Source: Planctomycetota bacterium (GTDB lineage Bacteria; Planctomycetota; Planctomycetia; Pirellulales; Pirellulaceae). Taken from it: a DNA stretch of 16,800 nt. The stretch spans positions 1 to 16,800 of the forward strand of contig JAJDEH010000187.1 in assembly GCA_029259935.1 (NCBI GenBank). The letters are read 5' to 3'. The number at the start of each line of letters is the position of its first letter. Position 1 is the stretch's first letter. A program made the position numbers and the translations under genes. Below, piece after piece: positions 1-7,189 of the stretch. Below the pieces are notes generated by a model that was not told where the DNA came from, ran no database searches, and worked only from the letters and a program-made list of their open reading frames with translations.

Positions 1-75
1 ACATACCCCTGCCGTGGCTACACCTACGACGTTACCGCAATCGGCGTACGACTCAGGGCCAGAGTGGCGGGCTAG
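1..75 (+). CDS. possible C-terminal tail of an upstream gene (partial)
   Basis: Frame 1 is open from the window edge to a TAG at 73-75 and reads as 24 residues ending in IGVRLRARVAG. The ending faintly recalls the C terminus of formylglycine-generating-enzyme/sulfatase-modifying domains, which often finish with an IGFRL-like strand preceded by an arginine/glycine turn (here a CRGY). That resemblance is too short to carry a name. It could equally be a chance open frame. The 5' part lies outside the window. Confidence 0.25.
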   Translation, partial: TYPCRGYTYDVTAIGVRLRARVAG

Positions 76-406
76 GCCTTCTCTGTAGGACTCTTGCATT
101 CCCAACTCCAATCCGGTTTATCCCGGCGCTTACGGTGGCCCTTTCCGCTTCCCGCTCCACGGTATAATCAATGGACGGCACCTGGTCGCCACGTCAAGCG
201 GCGGCGCAGTGTTTGTGGGAAAACACTGTTGGCATGCCGAGTTGTCTCGGCGGAAATACTTGGCTAGCCGAGCTGCTGACTAACGGTGCCGACTCTTTCA
301 AGAACGTTGTCAGGGATGTTGGGGAATTGACCGGATTGAAAAGCGGCATGTCCATTAACGGCAGCTCTCCGATTGGCCGAAATAGGCGACTGTTGAGCTA
401 ACTCAA
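76..406. other. left-hand spacer with doubtful 76-aa ORF
   Basis: This 331-base stretch has no convincing gene. An ATG-initiated frame at 171-401 could encode 76 residues and stops 5 bases before the LRR gene, but it has no Shine-Dalgarno sequence, no recognisable motif and an unremarkable composition, so it may be leader sequence. A perfect TATAAT sits at 163-168, immediately before that ATG, but no TTGACA-like box lies 16-18 bases upstream, so it is weak support for a promoter of the LRR gene. Confidence 0.4.
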
Positions 407-1477
407 ATGCAAAAGACGTTTTTTACCTTTCGACTCAAGTGGGCGGTCTTGTTGACCGCAGTTATCCCGTTGATCATTTTTATTGGTCACAAATTTGTCA
501 CGCTGAAAGCCCACCGCGTCGCGTTGGAGTCGTTGAAGAATGAAAACGCTCTGATTTCAAGTGAAGGGAATGGATCTCGTATCTCCGTAGAGCTACTAGA
601 GTTACGGCACCCCTCGCGATTGACAGATATCCGCGGATTGTCTGAAGTGACGATCGACACACCATCGATCAAATGTCTCGATGAACTTGGGTCCTTGCCC
701 GACCTTAAGCGACTTGTAATTCACGACGGCTCGTCCCTTATTGCTTGTGGGGAGGTTGACTTTCCAAAGCTCACGCACCTAAAGATTCACAAATGCAACA
801 TCGCTGACTTTGGCAGCTTTCGTCGTTTGGCCAAGCTACGTTCCATTGATTTGCAACAGTGCTCAACCGACCCGTTGGAATCATTGCCGTTCATTGAGAA
901 TCTTGAGGTGCTGATTCTGCGAGATAATCCACTCGACGATCTGTCCCCAATTGTTAAGTACAAAACTCTCCGTAGACTAGACCTGAATAGAATCAAAGTT
1001 GGGGATTCTTGTATCATTAGGCGTTTGGCGAACTTAGAGAAGTTGAGGCTTGTGGATTGTCAAGTGCATTGCCTTACCTGGCTAGATGGTCTCCCGCTGA
1101 AATCTCTCAATCTGCGTGGAAGTCAGATTAAGTCATGGGCAGATCTGCCAAGACTTGACGGCTTGTGGTATTTGAATTTTTCCCAAACCAACATGAGTGA
1201 CACGGCGTGGGTGCTGCGTTTGCCCCGCCTGACTGAGGTGGATCTTTCAAAGACTTTAATTTCGGAATGCCGAGACCTTACGACTCTGGAACAGCTTGAA
1301 TTGCTGGATCTAAGTTCCACCAATATCTCTGTACTTTCGCCGTTGCTCGCAAACAAGCGACTTGAGGAGTTGATAATCGTAGGGACTCGGGCAACAGAGG
1401 AGGAGATTCTTGAACTCAAGAGAGGCCTACCAAACTGCACAATAGTTGATTACATGGGAATGATCCCGGATAGTTAG
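407..1477 (+). CDS. membrane-anchored leucine-rich-repeat protein
   Basis: A 356-residue protein of unknown role. Residues about 11-27 (WAVLLTAVIPLIIFIG region) form one hydrophobic segment after a short basic start, so it is probably a signal anchor with the rest outside the cytoplasm. From about residue 65 to 335 there is a run of roughly ten LRR units of 22-24 residues, with strands such as LRSIDLQQC, LEVLILRDN, LRRLDLNRI, LKSLNLRGS and LELLDLSST. The tail, ELKRGLPNCTI, is the form in which many planctomycete LRR proteins end. LRR arrays bind proteins or glycans; no enzyme motif is present. The ATG at 407 lacks a clear ribosome binding site but starts directly at the membrane anchor. Base composition is visibly more A/T-rich than the metabolic genes to the right, which may mean different ancestry. 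Ligand and function cannot be read from sequence. Confidence 0.85.
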   Translation: MQKTFFTFRLKWAVLLTAVIPLIIFIGHKFVTLKAHRVALESLKNENALISSEGNGSRISVELLELRHPSRLTDIRGLSEVTIDTPSIKCLDELGSLPDLKRLVIHDGSSLIACGEVDFPKLTHLKIHKCNIADFGSFRRLAKLRSIDLQQCSTDPLESLPFIENLEVLILRDNPLDDLSPIVKYKTLRRLDLNRIKVGDSCIIRRLANLEKLRLVDCQVHCLTWLDGLPLKSLNLRGSQIKSWADLPRLDGLWYLNFSQTNMSDTAWVLRLPRLTEVDLSKTLISECRDLTTLEQLELLDLSSTNISVLSPLLANKRLEELIIVGTRATEEEILELKRGLPNCTIVDYMGMIPDS

Positions 1478-1488
1478 TTGATTACATG
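1443..1488 (+). repeat. 14-bp direct repeat over the LRR gene stop
   Basis: TAGTTGATTACATG occurs at 1443-1456 and again exactly at 1475-1488, 32 bases apart. The second copy supplies the TAG stop codon (1475-1477) of the LRR gene. The first copy lies inside the last codons. This looks like a small local duplication or slippage scar; it is not flanked by anything resembling an insertion sequence. Confidence 0.7.
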
Positions 1489-1629
1489 TAGTGAGCGCCC
1501 GGCGAGCTGCATCTTGCGCGTACAGCGCGTTCGGCCTTTACGTGGATCGGTTGGCCGGAATTGCGTAAAATGAAGTTTGGATGGGGCTGAGCACTCCGTG
1601 CTGGGCCTAGTAGCCCGTTGAGCGAAGCT

Positions 1630-1650
1630 GCGATTCGCAATTCGAATCGC
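1630..1650. repeat. 8-bp inverted repeat (possible hairpin)
   Basis: GCGATTCG at 1630-1637 is the exact complement of CGAATCGC at 1643-1650, with a 5-base loop. No T-run follows on either side, so a rho-independent terminator is not supported. It could be an operator-like palindrome or chance. Confidence 0.35.
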
Positions 1651-1933
1651 TAGCGCGTCGCGGATTTCTTGCAGGTGTCGGCGACTCGATTTTCTTTGCA
1701 AGCATTTCGGCGGCGATTTTCAACAAGCTGCTGGAAAATCAGGGAAATGAGTGGGGGCCATATGTTACAGAAGCGCGAGTGCCCCGCTTTGCCCCGTCTG
1801 GTTGATCTTTGACAATTCGGAATTTGCCAAGCGGCTGGCTGATTCAGAAGCGGACCGTGGGGGCCGCACACCCTGGGTCCCCACGACTTGCTTCCGTGAG
1901 CGCGGCAATCTACATTGCCGTTTTACTCAACCT

Positions 1934-1939
1934 AGGAGG
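1934..1939 (+). promoter_or_regulatory. ribosome binding site fixing the GTG start at 1947
   Basis: AGGAGG lies 7 bases upstream of the GTG at 1947-1949. It is the strongest Shine-Dalgarno sequence in the left half of the window and shows that the open frame upstream (from 1809) is not translated as part of the protein. Confidence 0.85.
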
Positions 1940-1946
1940 CGAAGTC

Positions 1947-2789
1947 GTGGAAAAGTGGCCCATCGGCGTATTTACCAGTATCGACGCGGGACTTGGCGTC
2001 AATCTTGACGTGGCTCATGAACTGGGGATCCCCACGATTCAGCTTCATGCGCCGGCGAAAGAAACCCGGACCCAGGAGAACGCGGACAAGTTTTTGGCGC
2101 GGCTCAAGGAACTGGGCATTACGCTGACGGCGGTCTTCGGCGGCTTCGAGGGCGAAAGTTATGCCGATATTCCCACGGTAGTAAAGACCGTCGGCTTGGT
2201 GCCGCCCGAGACCCGCGCGGCTCGCACCACCGAAATGAAAGAGATCGCCGACTTTGCCAAGTTGCTGGGCGTGGATGTGGTGGCATTGCATTTGGGCTTC
2301 ATTCCTCACGACACCAGCGATCCGTTGTATGGTGAAATCTTGGAAGTGACGCGCGACGTTTGCGATCACTGCAAAGCCAACGGTCAAAACTTGCACTTGG
2401 AGACGGGACAGGAAAGCGCCGATGGTTTGCTGCAGTTTTTGAACGACGTCCAACGCGATAACTTGTTCGTCAATTTCGATCCGGCCAACATGATCCTGTA
2501 CGGCACGGGCGAGCCGATCGAGGCCTTGAAGAAAGTTGGCCAGTACGTGCGCAGCGTGCATTGCAAGGACGGAACGTGGGCGGACAAGCCGGGTGAAGAA
2601 TGGGGTGCCGAAGTGCCGCTGGGCGCGGGCGATGTCGGGATGGAAACCTATCTGAGAACGTTGGACGAAATTGGGTACGACGGACCGCTGACCATCGAAC
2701 GCGAAATTCCAGAAGATCCCACGCGTCAGAAAGCTGAAATCGGACAGGCGTCAGGCTTGCTGAAAGAGCTGAAAGCCAAAGTCGGCTAA
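1947..2789 (+). CDS. sugar phosphate isomerase/epimerase-like TIM barrel
   Basis: A 280-residue protein of the xylose isomerase-like/AP endonuclease 2 fold, the usual length for this family. These cytoplasmic enzymes isomerise or epimerise sugars and related polyols with a divalent metal; the exact substrate varies and is not readable here. The metal site is visible: Glu152 (in HLETGQE), Asp178 (FDPANMI), His205 (VHCKDG) and Glu251 (IEREI) occur in the expected order at the ends of the barrel strands. The N terminus IGVFTSI and strand IPTIQLHAP also fit. The GTG start at 1947 is chosen because of the AGGAGG 7 bases before it and because the family begins there. It is a stand-alone gene: the next frame begins 18 bases downstream but is an unrelated membrane protein. 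Alternatives within the superfamily include hydroxypyruvate isomerase-like or inosose dehydratase-like enzymes. Confidence 0.88.
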   Translation: MEKWPIGVFTSIDAGLGVNLDVAHELGIPTIQLHAPAKETRTQENADKFLARLKELGITLTAVFGGFEGESYADIPTVVKTVGLVPPETRAARTTEMKEIADFAKLLGVDVVALHLGFIPHDTSDPLYGEILEVTRDVCDHCKANGQNLHLETGQESADGLLQFLNDVQRDNLFVNFDPANMILYGTGEPIEALKKVGQYVRSVHCKDGTWADKPGEEWGAEVPLGAGDVGMETYLRTLDEIGYDGPLTIEREIPEDPTRQKAEIGQASGLLKELKAKVG

Positions 2790-2807
2790 TCGTGTCATCG
2801 GTCGACT

Positions 2808-3293
2808 TTGGATTCGGTCGTCTCTAGAGCGCTGTTGAGCACGTACTCTGCACTGCTTTGCTTAGTAGCGCGGTGCAGCCCGTACTCTATCTGGATTGGA
2901 CAGATCATCGACACCGATAGACAAACTCCTAATCCCTACAGGTCTCCCGCAGCACCATCGAGCCGACAAAAGACGTTGGACAATTGGCGAACGCGTTTTT
3001 CTCTTGCTACACGGCTGTTCATCGTCTTGTGGCCTGTCTGCGTTTTCGTCGGTTGGTATCTGGGGGACTGGGAATGTCTCGCTTTTCAGTCGGACGAGTG
3101 GTGGTTAGGGCCTTTCCCACTAATAGAGTCTCCAGGATTTAAGATTGTCATGCTGAGTTTAGTGACCCATGTCATGGGAATTGGTTTAATGCTCATGAAT
3201 CAAACAATTCCTGGCAGGGCAATCTGCTTCATCTCCGCATTGACTGCCGGTATCGTAACCTACGGAACTTTTGTCGCATCGAATTTCGTGTGA
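2808..3293 (+). CDS. small NPYRSP-tagged membrane protein
   Basis: Up to 161 residues if translated from the TTG at 2808. An NPYRSP motif at residues 42-47 followed by a polar stretch matches the NPYxSP tag found at or near the start of many planctomycete hypothetical membrane proteins. Three hydrophobic segments follow, at about 66-84, 112-130 and 138-157, so a small inner-membrane protein is likely. The start is uncertain: no in-frame ATG precedes the motif, and no good ribosome binding site was found before any TTG or CTG, so the first 30-40 residues may not be real, or a start codon may be rare or mutated. Function unknown. It follows the isomerase-like gene by 18 bases on the same strand, which permits but does not prove cotranscription. 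Confidence 0.6.
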   Translation: MDSVVSRALLSTYSALLCLVARCSPYSIWIGQIIDTDRQTPNPYRSPAAPSSRQKTLDNWRTRFSLATRLFIVLWPVCVFVGWYLGDWECLAFQSDEWWLGPFPLIESPGFKIVMLSLVTHVMGIGLMLMNQTIPGRAICFISALTAGIVTYGTFVASNFV

Positions 3294-3831
3294 TCATTGA
3301 GGTCACGAGTACGTGCCCATTTCCCAACGTGTTTTTCGGTCCATCACGGTTTCTTGTGGGGCGATGTGCAAATGCCGCGTTTCGCGGCTCTCGTCAGTGG
3401 GAAAGAAGGCAGGGCCGCGGCTCCCGGCGATCTTCTTCATCCACGTCGCCCTAGTCTCCGCGGACGTGACGTCGTAGGGCTGGGCAAGCCGGGCAGAGGT
3501 GCCTAATTTCTGAACCTATCAGCGTGAAGCTGCCCCATCCGGTGCCAAGCTGAGCCAAGCGGATACCTTGGCCCAGTCGCCCGATTCCGAGTTGGCGCGG
3601 TGCTATTACCGATAAGGCCACTACAAACGCGCTTCCATTTCCTTTCCCAGGCGGAAATCCGCTGGCGATGCATGCAGTATTCAGTCGCACATAAGATCTG
3701 CCGATCATACTGGGTACAGGGGGATCTCCCTTTTCCCCTCGATCCCCGTGCGCAACACGGCCCCACATCGGGCGTGATGCGAACCAGTCACTCCCACCGA
3801 ACATGGAATCCACGCCTCCGGAGATGTCGCC
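3294..3831. other. gene-poor spacer, 538 bases
   Basis: Open frames exist on both strands here but none has a ribosome binding site, a motif or a sensible composition. A GCCGCG/CGCGGC hairpin with a TTT loop lies at 3374-3388 and a weaker GCCAAG/CTTGGC pair at 3554-3572; neither has a downstream T-run. No transposase remnant or repeat array was seen. The 3' end provides the ribosome binding site of the next gene. Confidence 0.45.
3374..3388. repeat. short hairpin downstream of the NPYRSP gene
   Basis: GCCGCG at 3374-3379 pairs perfectly with CGCGGC at 3383-3388 across a TTT loop, about 80 bases past the stop at 3293. The stem is stable but no U-tract follows, so at most it may be a 3'-end structure. 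Confidence 0.3.
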
Positions 3832-4557
3832 TTGTCGAAAATCGATATTATCGACGCCTTCGGAAAGTGCGACGTGGCCAGTTCATTCACTCATCTGGTC
3901 GGAGCGCTGGTCTTCGCCGTGCTGTCGGTATCACTCATGCGACGCGGGACCGGCAGTCGCACGAATAAGATAGCCTTGGGCGTTTTCGCGGTCTGCGCGG
4001 TGTCGTTGCTTACGCTCAGTGGGCTTTACCACCTGTGCCCAAGAGGCGGGGCTCTGCGAGCGGTCATGCTTCGAGTAGACATGGGCGCGATCTTCGTTTT
4101 GATTGCAGGAACGTACACGCCCGCGCACATCATTCTGATGCGAGGCTTCAAGCGTTGGGGAGTGCTGGCCATCATTTGGGGCCTGGCGATCGTGGGAATC
4201 GTGATCAACACCCTCTTCCTAGAAGTGGGAGGGAAATGGCTGGCTCTGGGAATGTTTCTCACGCTAGGATGGATAGGAATCTACTCAACCATCGAGATTG
4301 GCCAACGTTTTGGCTGGGACCTCGTGGAAACGCTGGTCATCGGCGGAGTTGCCTATTCCCTGGGCGGTTTGCTGGATCTCATCGGAACTCCGATCATCTT
4401 TCCCGGAATCTTCGGGCCCCATGAGATGTTGCACCTTCTGGTGTTAGTGGGGCTGGGCTGTCATTGGCACTTCACGTATCGCATCGCCGCGGGCCGCCAA
4501 CCAATAACCCGGTCCGCAGTTGCCCGCCGACCGGTCGCGGTTCCCAACATGAAGTAA
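3832..4557 (+). CDS. haemolysin III / PAQR-family membrane protein
   Basis: A 241-residue integral membrane protein with about seven hydrophobic segments. The family's metal-site signature is present: Ser63 and His67 in SGLYHL, Asp83 in RVDMGAIFVLIAGTYTP, and the paired histidines His197 and His201 in PHEMLHLLVL. An N-terminal FTH (His21) also fits. PAQR/HlyIII proteins are seven-helix, zinc-site hydrolase-like membrane proteins; despite the name, most bacterial members are not haemolysins, and roles in membrane lipid homeostasis have been proposed. The length is normal for the family. The start is a TTG at 3832 with GGAG at 3820-3823 eight bases upstream; nearby ATGs at 3803 and 3824 are out of frame. 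The last 20 residues, rich in Arg and Pro, form a cytoplasmic-looking tail. The gene stands alone between two spacers. Confidence 0.85.
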   Translation: MSKIDIIDAFGKCDVASSFTHLVGALVFAVLSVSLMRRGTGSRTNKIALGVFAVCAVSLLTLSGLYHLCPRGGALRAVMLRVDMGAIFVLIAGTYTPAHIILMRGFKRWGVLAIIWGLAIVGIVINTLFLEVGGKWLALGMFLTLGWIGIYSTIEIGQRFGWDLVETLVIGGVAYSLGGLLDLIGTPIIFPGIFGPHEMLHLLVLVGLGCHWHFTYRIAAGRQPITRSAVARRPVAVPNMK

Positions 4558-4626
4558 CTTCGCGCCGCCCATCACCTTCGTGCGACACGGCGTAATACTC
4601 TATTGGGTCGTATTAGGTCGAACCGT

Positions 4627-4655
4627 TTGCAAGCCGCGCTTCGTCCGGCGATAAT
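4627..4655 (+). promoter_or_regulatory. sigma70-type promoter for the isochorismatase/ThuA gene
   Basis: TTGCAA at 4627-4632, a 17-base spacer, then GATAAT at 4650-4655 (5 of 6 matches to the -10 consensus, 4 of 6 for the -35). Transcription would begin near 4662, giving a leader of about 45 bases before the ATG at 4707. Positions and spacing are good, but this is a consensus match only. Confidence 0.45.
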
Positions 4656-4695
4656 TCTAATCGTGAGTGCGCCATTCTGGCGGCATTGTTGCATT

Positions 4696-4700
4696 AGGAG
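4696..4700 (+). promoter_or_regulatory. ribosome binding site for ATG 4707
   Basis: AGGAG ends 6 bases before the ATG at 4707. It favours this ATG over the adjacent TTG at 4704 and the in-frame ATG at 4719. Confidence 0.75.
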
Positions 4701-4706
4701 AATTTG

Positions 4707-6338
4707 ATGAAAACCATGGCTCGAAATCGGCTGTCCGTCCAATTGACTCTCATGCGTTCGCTTGCCGTGGCCTTGGTGGGTCTTGCCGTCTCCGAGGCTT
4801 ATTGCGCCGACGATGCCACTTTTCAGTTTCGATTGCGTCGCAAGGTTGAAACGGCCAAGGAAAGCGGCCTCTTTCATTCCGTCTGGGAAGATCAAAAATG
4901 GAAGGCCGACCAGACGGCGATCATTGTCTGTGACATGTGGGATCTGCACCATTGCCTGAACGCGACCAAACGCGGTGGCGAATTGGCGCCACGCATGAAC
5001 AAGTTGCTGAAGAATGCTCGCGAACGCGGAGCGCTTATTATCCACGCCCCCAGCAGTTGCATGGAAACCTACGCCAAGCACCCAGGCAGGTTACGCGCAA
5101 TCAACGCGCCCAAGTCGAAGAATCTACCCCAGGACATTGCCAAGTGGTGTCGCCAGATTCCGGCCGAAGAGCAGGGTGCGTATCCCATCGATCAATCGGA
5201 CGGGGGAGAAGACGACGACCCGGAAGAACATGCCGCGTGGGCCAAAAAGCTGGCCGCGATGGGCCGCAATCCCAAGGCACCTTGGAAGTCGCAAATGAAA
5301 CAGCTTGAGATCTTCGACGAGGACTTCATCAGCGACAATGGCGAGGAAATCTGGAGCGTCATGGAACAACGCGGCATCAAGAACGTGGTGCTTGTCGGCG
5401 TGCATACAAACATGTGCGTCTTGGGCCGTCCGTTTGGACTGCGGCAAATGTCGAAGAACGGCAAGAACGTCGTGCTGGTCCGAGACATGACCGACACGAT
5501 GTATAACCCGGCCCGCGAGCCGTTCGTCAGTCACTTCACGGGCACCGATCTGATCGTCGAACACATCGAAAAGTGGGTCTGCCCGACGATCACCAGTGAT
5601 CAATTCCTGGGGGGCGAACCTTTTCAGTTCAAGCATGACAAGCGGCCGCGTTTAGTGATCGTGATGGCCGAACGTGAATACAAGACGGAAGAAACTCTGC
5701 CGAAGTTCGCGCTGCAACACCTGGGCAAAACATTTCAAGTCAGCCATGTGTTTGCCAATGCGGAAGATCGCAACGACTTGCCAGGCATTGAGGTACTGGA
5801 AGATGCCGACCTCGTGCTGATCAGCGTCCGCCGGCGCGTCTTGCCCACGGAGCAAATGAAGGTGCTGCGCAAGTTTATCGAAAGCGGCAAGCCAGTGGTC
5901 GCCGTGCGAACGGCCAACCACGCGTTTTCATTGCGCGGGAAAGCGCCTCCCAGCGGCTGCGTGGCTTGGGAGGACTTCGACCAGCAGATCATCGGCGGCA
6001 ACTATACGGGCCATCACGGCAACGGCCCGATCGTCAGTGTGAGCTTAGCCGAAAAGGGGGCCGATCATCCGATCCTTCGCGGAGTTGAACTGGCGGAACT
6101 TCGCAGTCAAGGTTCGCTTTACCAAGTAAGTCCGCTGTCCAAAACCGCGCGACCCTTGCTGAGGGGAACCATTCCCAACAAGGACCCGGAACCGGTCGCT
6201 TGGGTAAACAAGACGCCTTATGGTGGTCGCTGCTTTTACATGTCGATCGCCCACCCGAGCGACTTTGCCCAGGAATCGATCAACCGGTTGCTGTCGAACG
6301 CCATTCATTGGGCGGCGGATGTTCCCGCGCCCCAATAG
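4707..6338 (+). CDS. secreted isochorismatase-like hydrolase fused to ThuA-like domain
   Basis: A 543-residue two-domain protein. Residues 1-34 look like a signal peptide with a hydrophobic core (LAVALVGLAV) and a likely cleavage after EAYCA. Residues about 67-295 form an isochorismatase-like cysteine hydrolase: first strand with Asp76 (IIVCDMWD) and nucleophile candidate Cys237 in GVHTNMCVLG, preceded by the usual VxxxxN turn. A long acidic/charged insert (about 130-200) separates them, and the catalytic lysine of the family cannot be placed with confidence. Residues about 313-537 are ThuA-like (class I glutamine-amidotransferase-like fold), with RLVIVMAE, DADLVLISV, GKPVVAVRTANHAF, the GHHGNG loop and a C-terminal strand leading to HPSDF and NAIHWA. 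ThuA-type domains are linked to sugar utilisation in planctomycetes; substrate unknown. An export signal on an isochorismatase fold suggests action in the periplasm or paryphoplasm. It has its own promoter; deoC follows 150 bases later. Confidence 0.85.
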   Translation: MKTMARNRLSVQLTLMRSLAVALVGLAVSEAYCADDATFQFRLRRKVETAKESGLFHSVWEDQKWKADQTAIIVCDMWDLHHCLNATKRGGELAPRMNKLLKNARERGALIIHAPSSCMETYAKHPGRLRAINAPKSKNLPQDIAKWCRQIPAEEQGAYPIDQSDGGEDDDPEEHAAWAKKLAAMGRNPKAPWKSQMKQLEIFDEDFISDNGEEIWSVMEQRGIKNVVLVGVHTNMCVLGRPFGLRQMSKNGKNVVLVRDMTDTMYNPAREPFVSHFTGTDLIVEHIEKWVCPTITSDQFLGGEPFQFKHDKRPRLVIVMAEREYKTEETLPKFALQHLGKTFQVSHVFANAEDRNDLPGIEVLEDADLVLISVRRRVLPTEQMKVLRKFIESGKPVVAVRTANHAFSLRGKAPPSGCVAWEDFDQQIIGGNYTGHHGNGPIVSVSLAEKGADHPILRGVELAELRSQGSLYQVSPLSKTARPLLRGTIPNKDPEPVAWVNKTPYGGRCFYMSIAHPSDFAQESINRLLSNAIHWAADVPAPQ

Positions 6339-6488
6339 ACGCCACCGCTCGCGAATCTATTAGTGCCGATCCTTCATCCCGGAAGCGATTCGCGAGACAG
6401 CTCGCCCCGGCGGCACCTCAAAGGGCGGACATGCGAAATTTCGACCGCGCCTGCCCGTTCGAATCCAGACATTCTTGGAGAATCCACG

Positions 6489-7187
6489 TTGAAGGTTACT
6501 TACGAAGACATCGCCAAGATGATCGATCATTCGTTGCTCAGTCCAACGATGACCACTGCGGATTTGGAAGCGGGCTGCCAACTCGCCCTGGCCTACGATG
6601 TCGCCAGTGTGTGCATTATGCCCTTCTACTTGCGGCGCTGCGCGGAACTGCTCGCTGGGAGTACGGTCAAGGCGAGCACCACGATCGGCTTTCCGCATGG
6701 CGGCCACGCAACGGCGATCAAGGAAGCCGAAGCGCGGCAAGCGATCGCGGACGGCGGCGAAGAACTCGATATGGTCGTCAATGTTTCGAAAGTACTTAGT
6801 GGCGACTGGGACTATGTACGGCGGGAGATCGCGGCGGTCATCGCGATCGCTCATGCGGCTGATCAAAGGGTCAAGGTGATCTTCGAGACTTGCTACCTGA
6901 CCGACGATCAGAAGATCCTCCTGTGCGAGGTTTGCGGCGAACTGAACGCCGACTGGGTGAAGACGTCGACCGGATTTGGCACAAGCGGAGCGACAATCGA
7001 AGACCTAAAGCTGATGCGAGAGTACGCGCCCGAACACGTGCAGGTCAAGGCGGCCGGCGGCATTCGCGATCTAGATACCGTGCTGGCGGTACGAGAACTG
7101 GGGGTCAGCCGTGTTGGCGCAAGCCGGACCAAAGACATGCTAGATGAATGTCGAAAACGGCTGGGGCTGCCCGCCATTAGCGGCTGA
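6489..7187 (+). CDS. deoC: deoxyribose-phosphate aldolase
   Basis: A 232-residue class I aldolase that cleaves 2-deoxyribose 5-phosphate to glyceraldehyde 3-phosphate and acetaldehyde in deoxynucleoside catabolism; cytoplasmic. Diagnostic features are IDHSLLSPTMT at the N terminus, Asp94 in EELDMVVN, the Schiff-base Lys158 in DWVKTSTGF, the second active-site Lys187 in VQVKAAGGIRD, and the phosphate-binding end RVGASRTKDML. Length is typical. The TTG at 6489 is preferred because GGAG at 6477-6480 lies eight bases upstream and the family begins here; the open frame continues back to a GTG at 6363 but its translation is not aldolase-like. The gene follows the ThuA fusion by 150 bases on the same strand and ends two bases before the stop of the convergent molybdoenzyme gene. 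No other deoxynucleoside genes are nearby. Confidence 0.95.
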   Translation: MKVTYEDIAKMIDHSLLSPTMTTADLEAGCQLALAYDVASVCIMPFYLRRCAELLAGSTVKASTTIGFPHGGHATAIKEAEARQAIADGGEELDMVVNVSKVLSGDWDYVRREIAAVIAIAHAADQRVKVIFETCYLTDDQKILLCEVCGELNADWVKTSTGFGTSGATIEDLKLMREYAPEHVQVKAAGGIRDLDTVLAVRELGVSRVGASRTKDMLDECRKRLGLPAISG

Positions 7188-7189
7188 TG

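Larger units (their letters stand above)
1478..1946. other. gene-poor spacer, 469 bases
   Basis: No coding frame here has a ribosome binding site or recognisable protein motif. It contains an 8-bp inverted repeat at 1630-1650 and a perfect TTGACA at 1809-1814, but the latter has no good -10 box 16-18 bases downstream. The last part (1809-1946) is open in the frame of the next gene, yet its translation is not family-like and the strong AGGAGG at 1934-1939 marks the real start. It probably serves as promoter/leader for the isomerase-like gene. Confidence 0.5.

Noticed and set aside
171..401. 76-residue plus-strand ORF directly upstream of the LRR gene
   Set aside because: No ribosome binding site, no motif and no coding-like composition; the TATAAT just before its ATG has no matching -35. 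Kept only as a note on the spacer.
1809..1814. Perfect TTGACA as a promoter -35 box
   Set aside because: The sequence 16-18 bases downstream (around 1831-1838) is GC-rich and does not resemble a -10 box.
1809..1946. 46-residue N-terminal extension of the isomerase-like protein from TTG 1809
   Set aside because: The AGGAGG at 1934-1939 fits the GTG at 1947, and the extension has no family similarity.
1932..2561. 209-residue minus-strand ORF
   Set aside because: Lies entirely antisense to the isomerase-like gene, which has a complete metal site; the minus frame has no motif.
3451..3813. Minus-strand and plus-strand ORFs in the 3294-3831 spacer as hypothetical genes
   Set aside because: None has a ribosome binding site, a hydrophobic pattern or a recognisable motif, and they overlap one another on opposite strands.
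5124..5636. 170-residue minus-strand ORF
   Set aside because: Antisense to the isochorismatase domain; no motif or start signal.
6363..6488. GTG start at 6363 for deoC
   Set aside because: The 42 extra residues are Arg/Ser/Pro-rich and unlike aldolases; GGAG at 6477-6480 supports TTG 6489.
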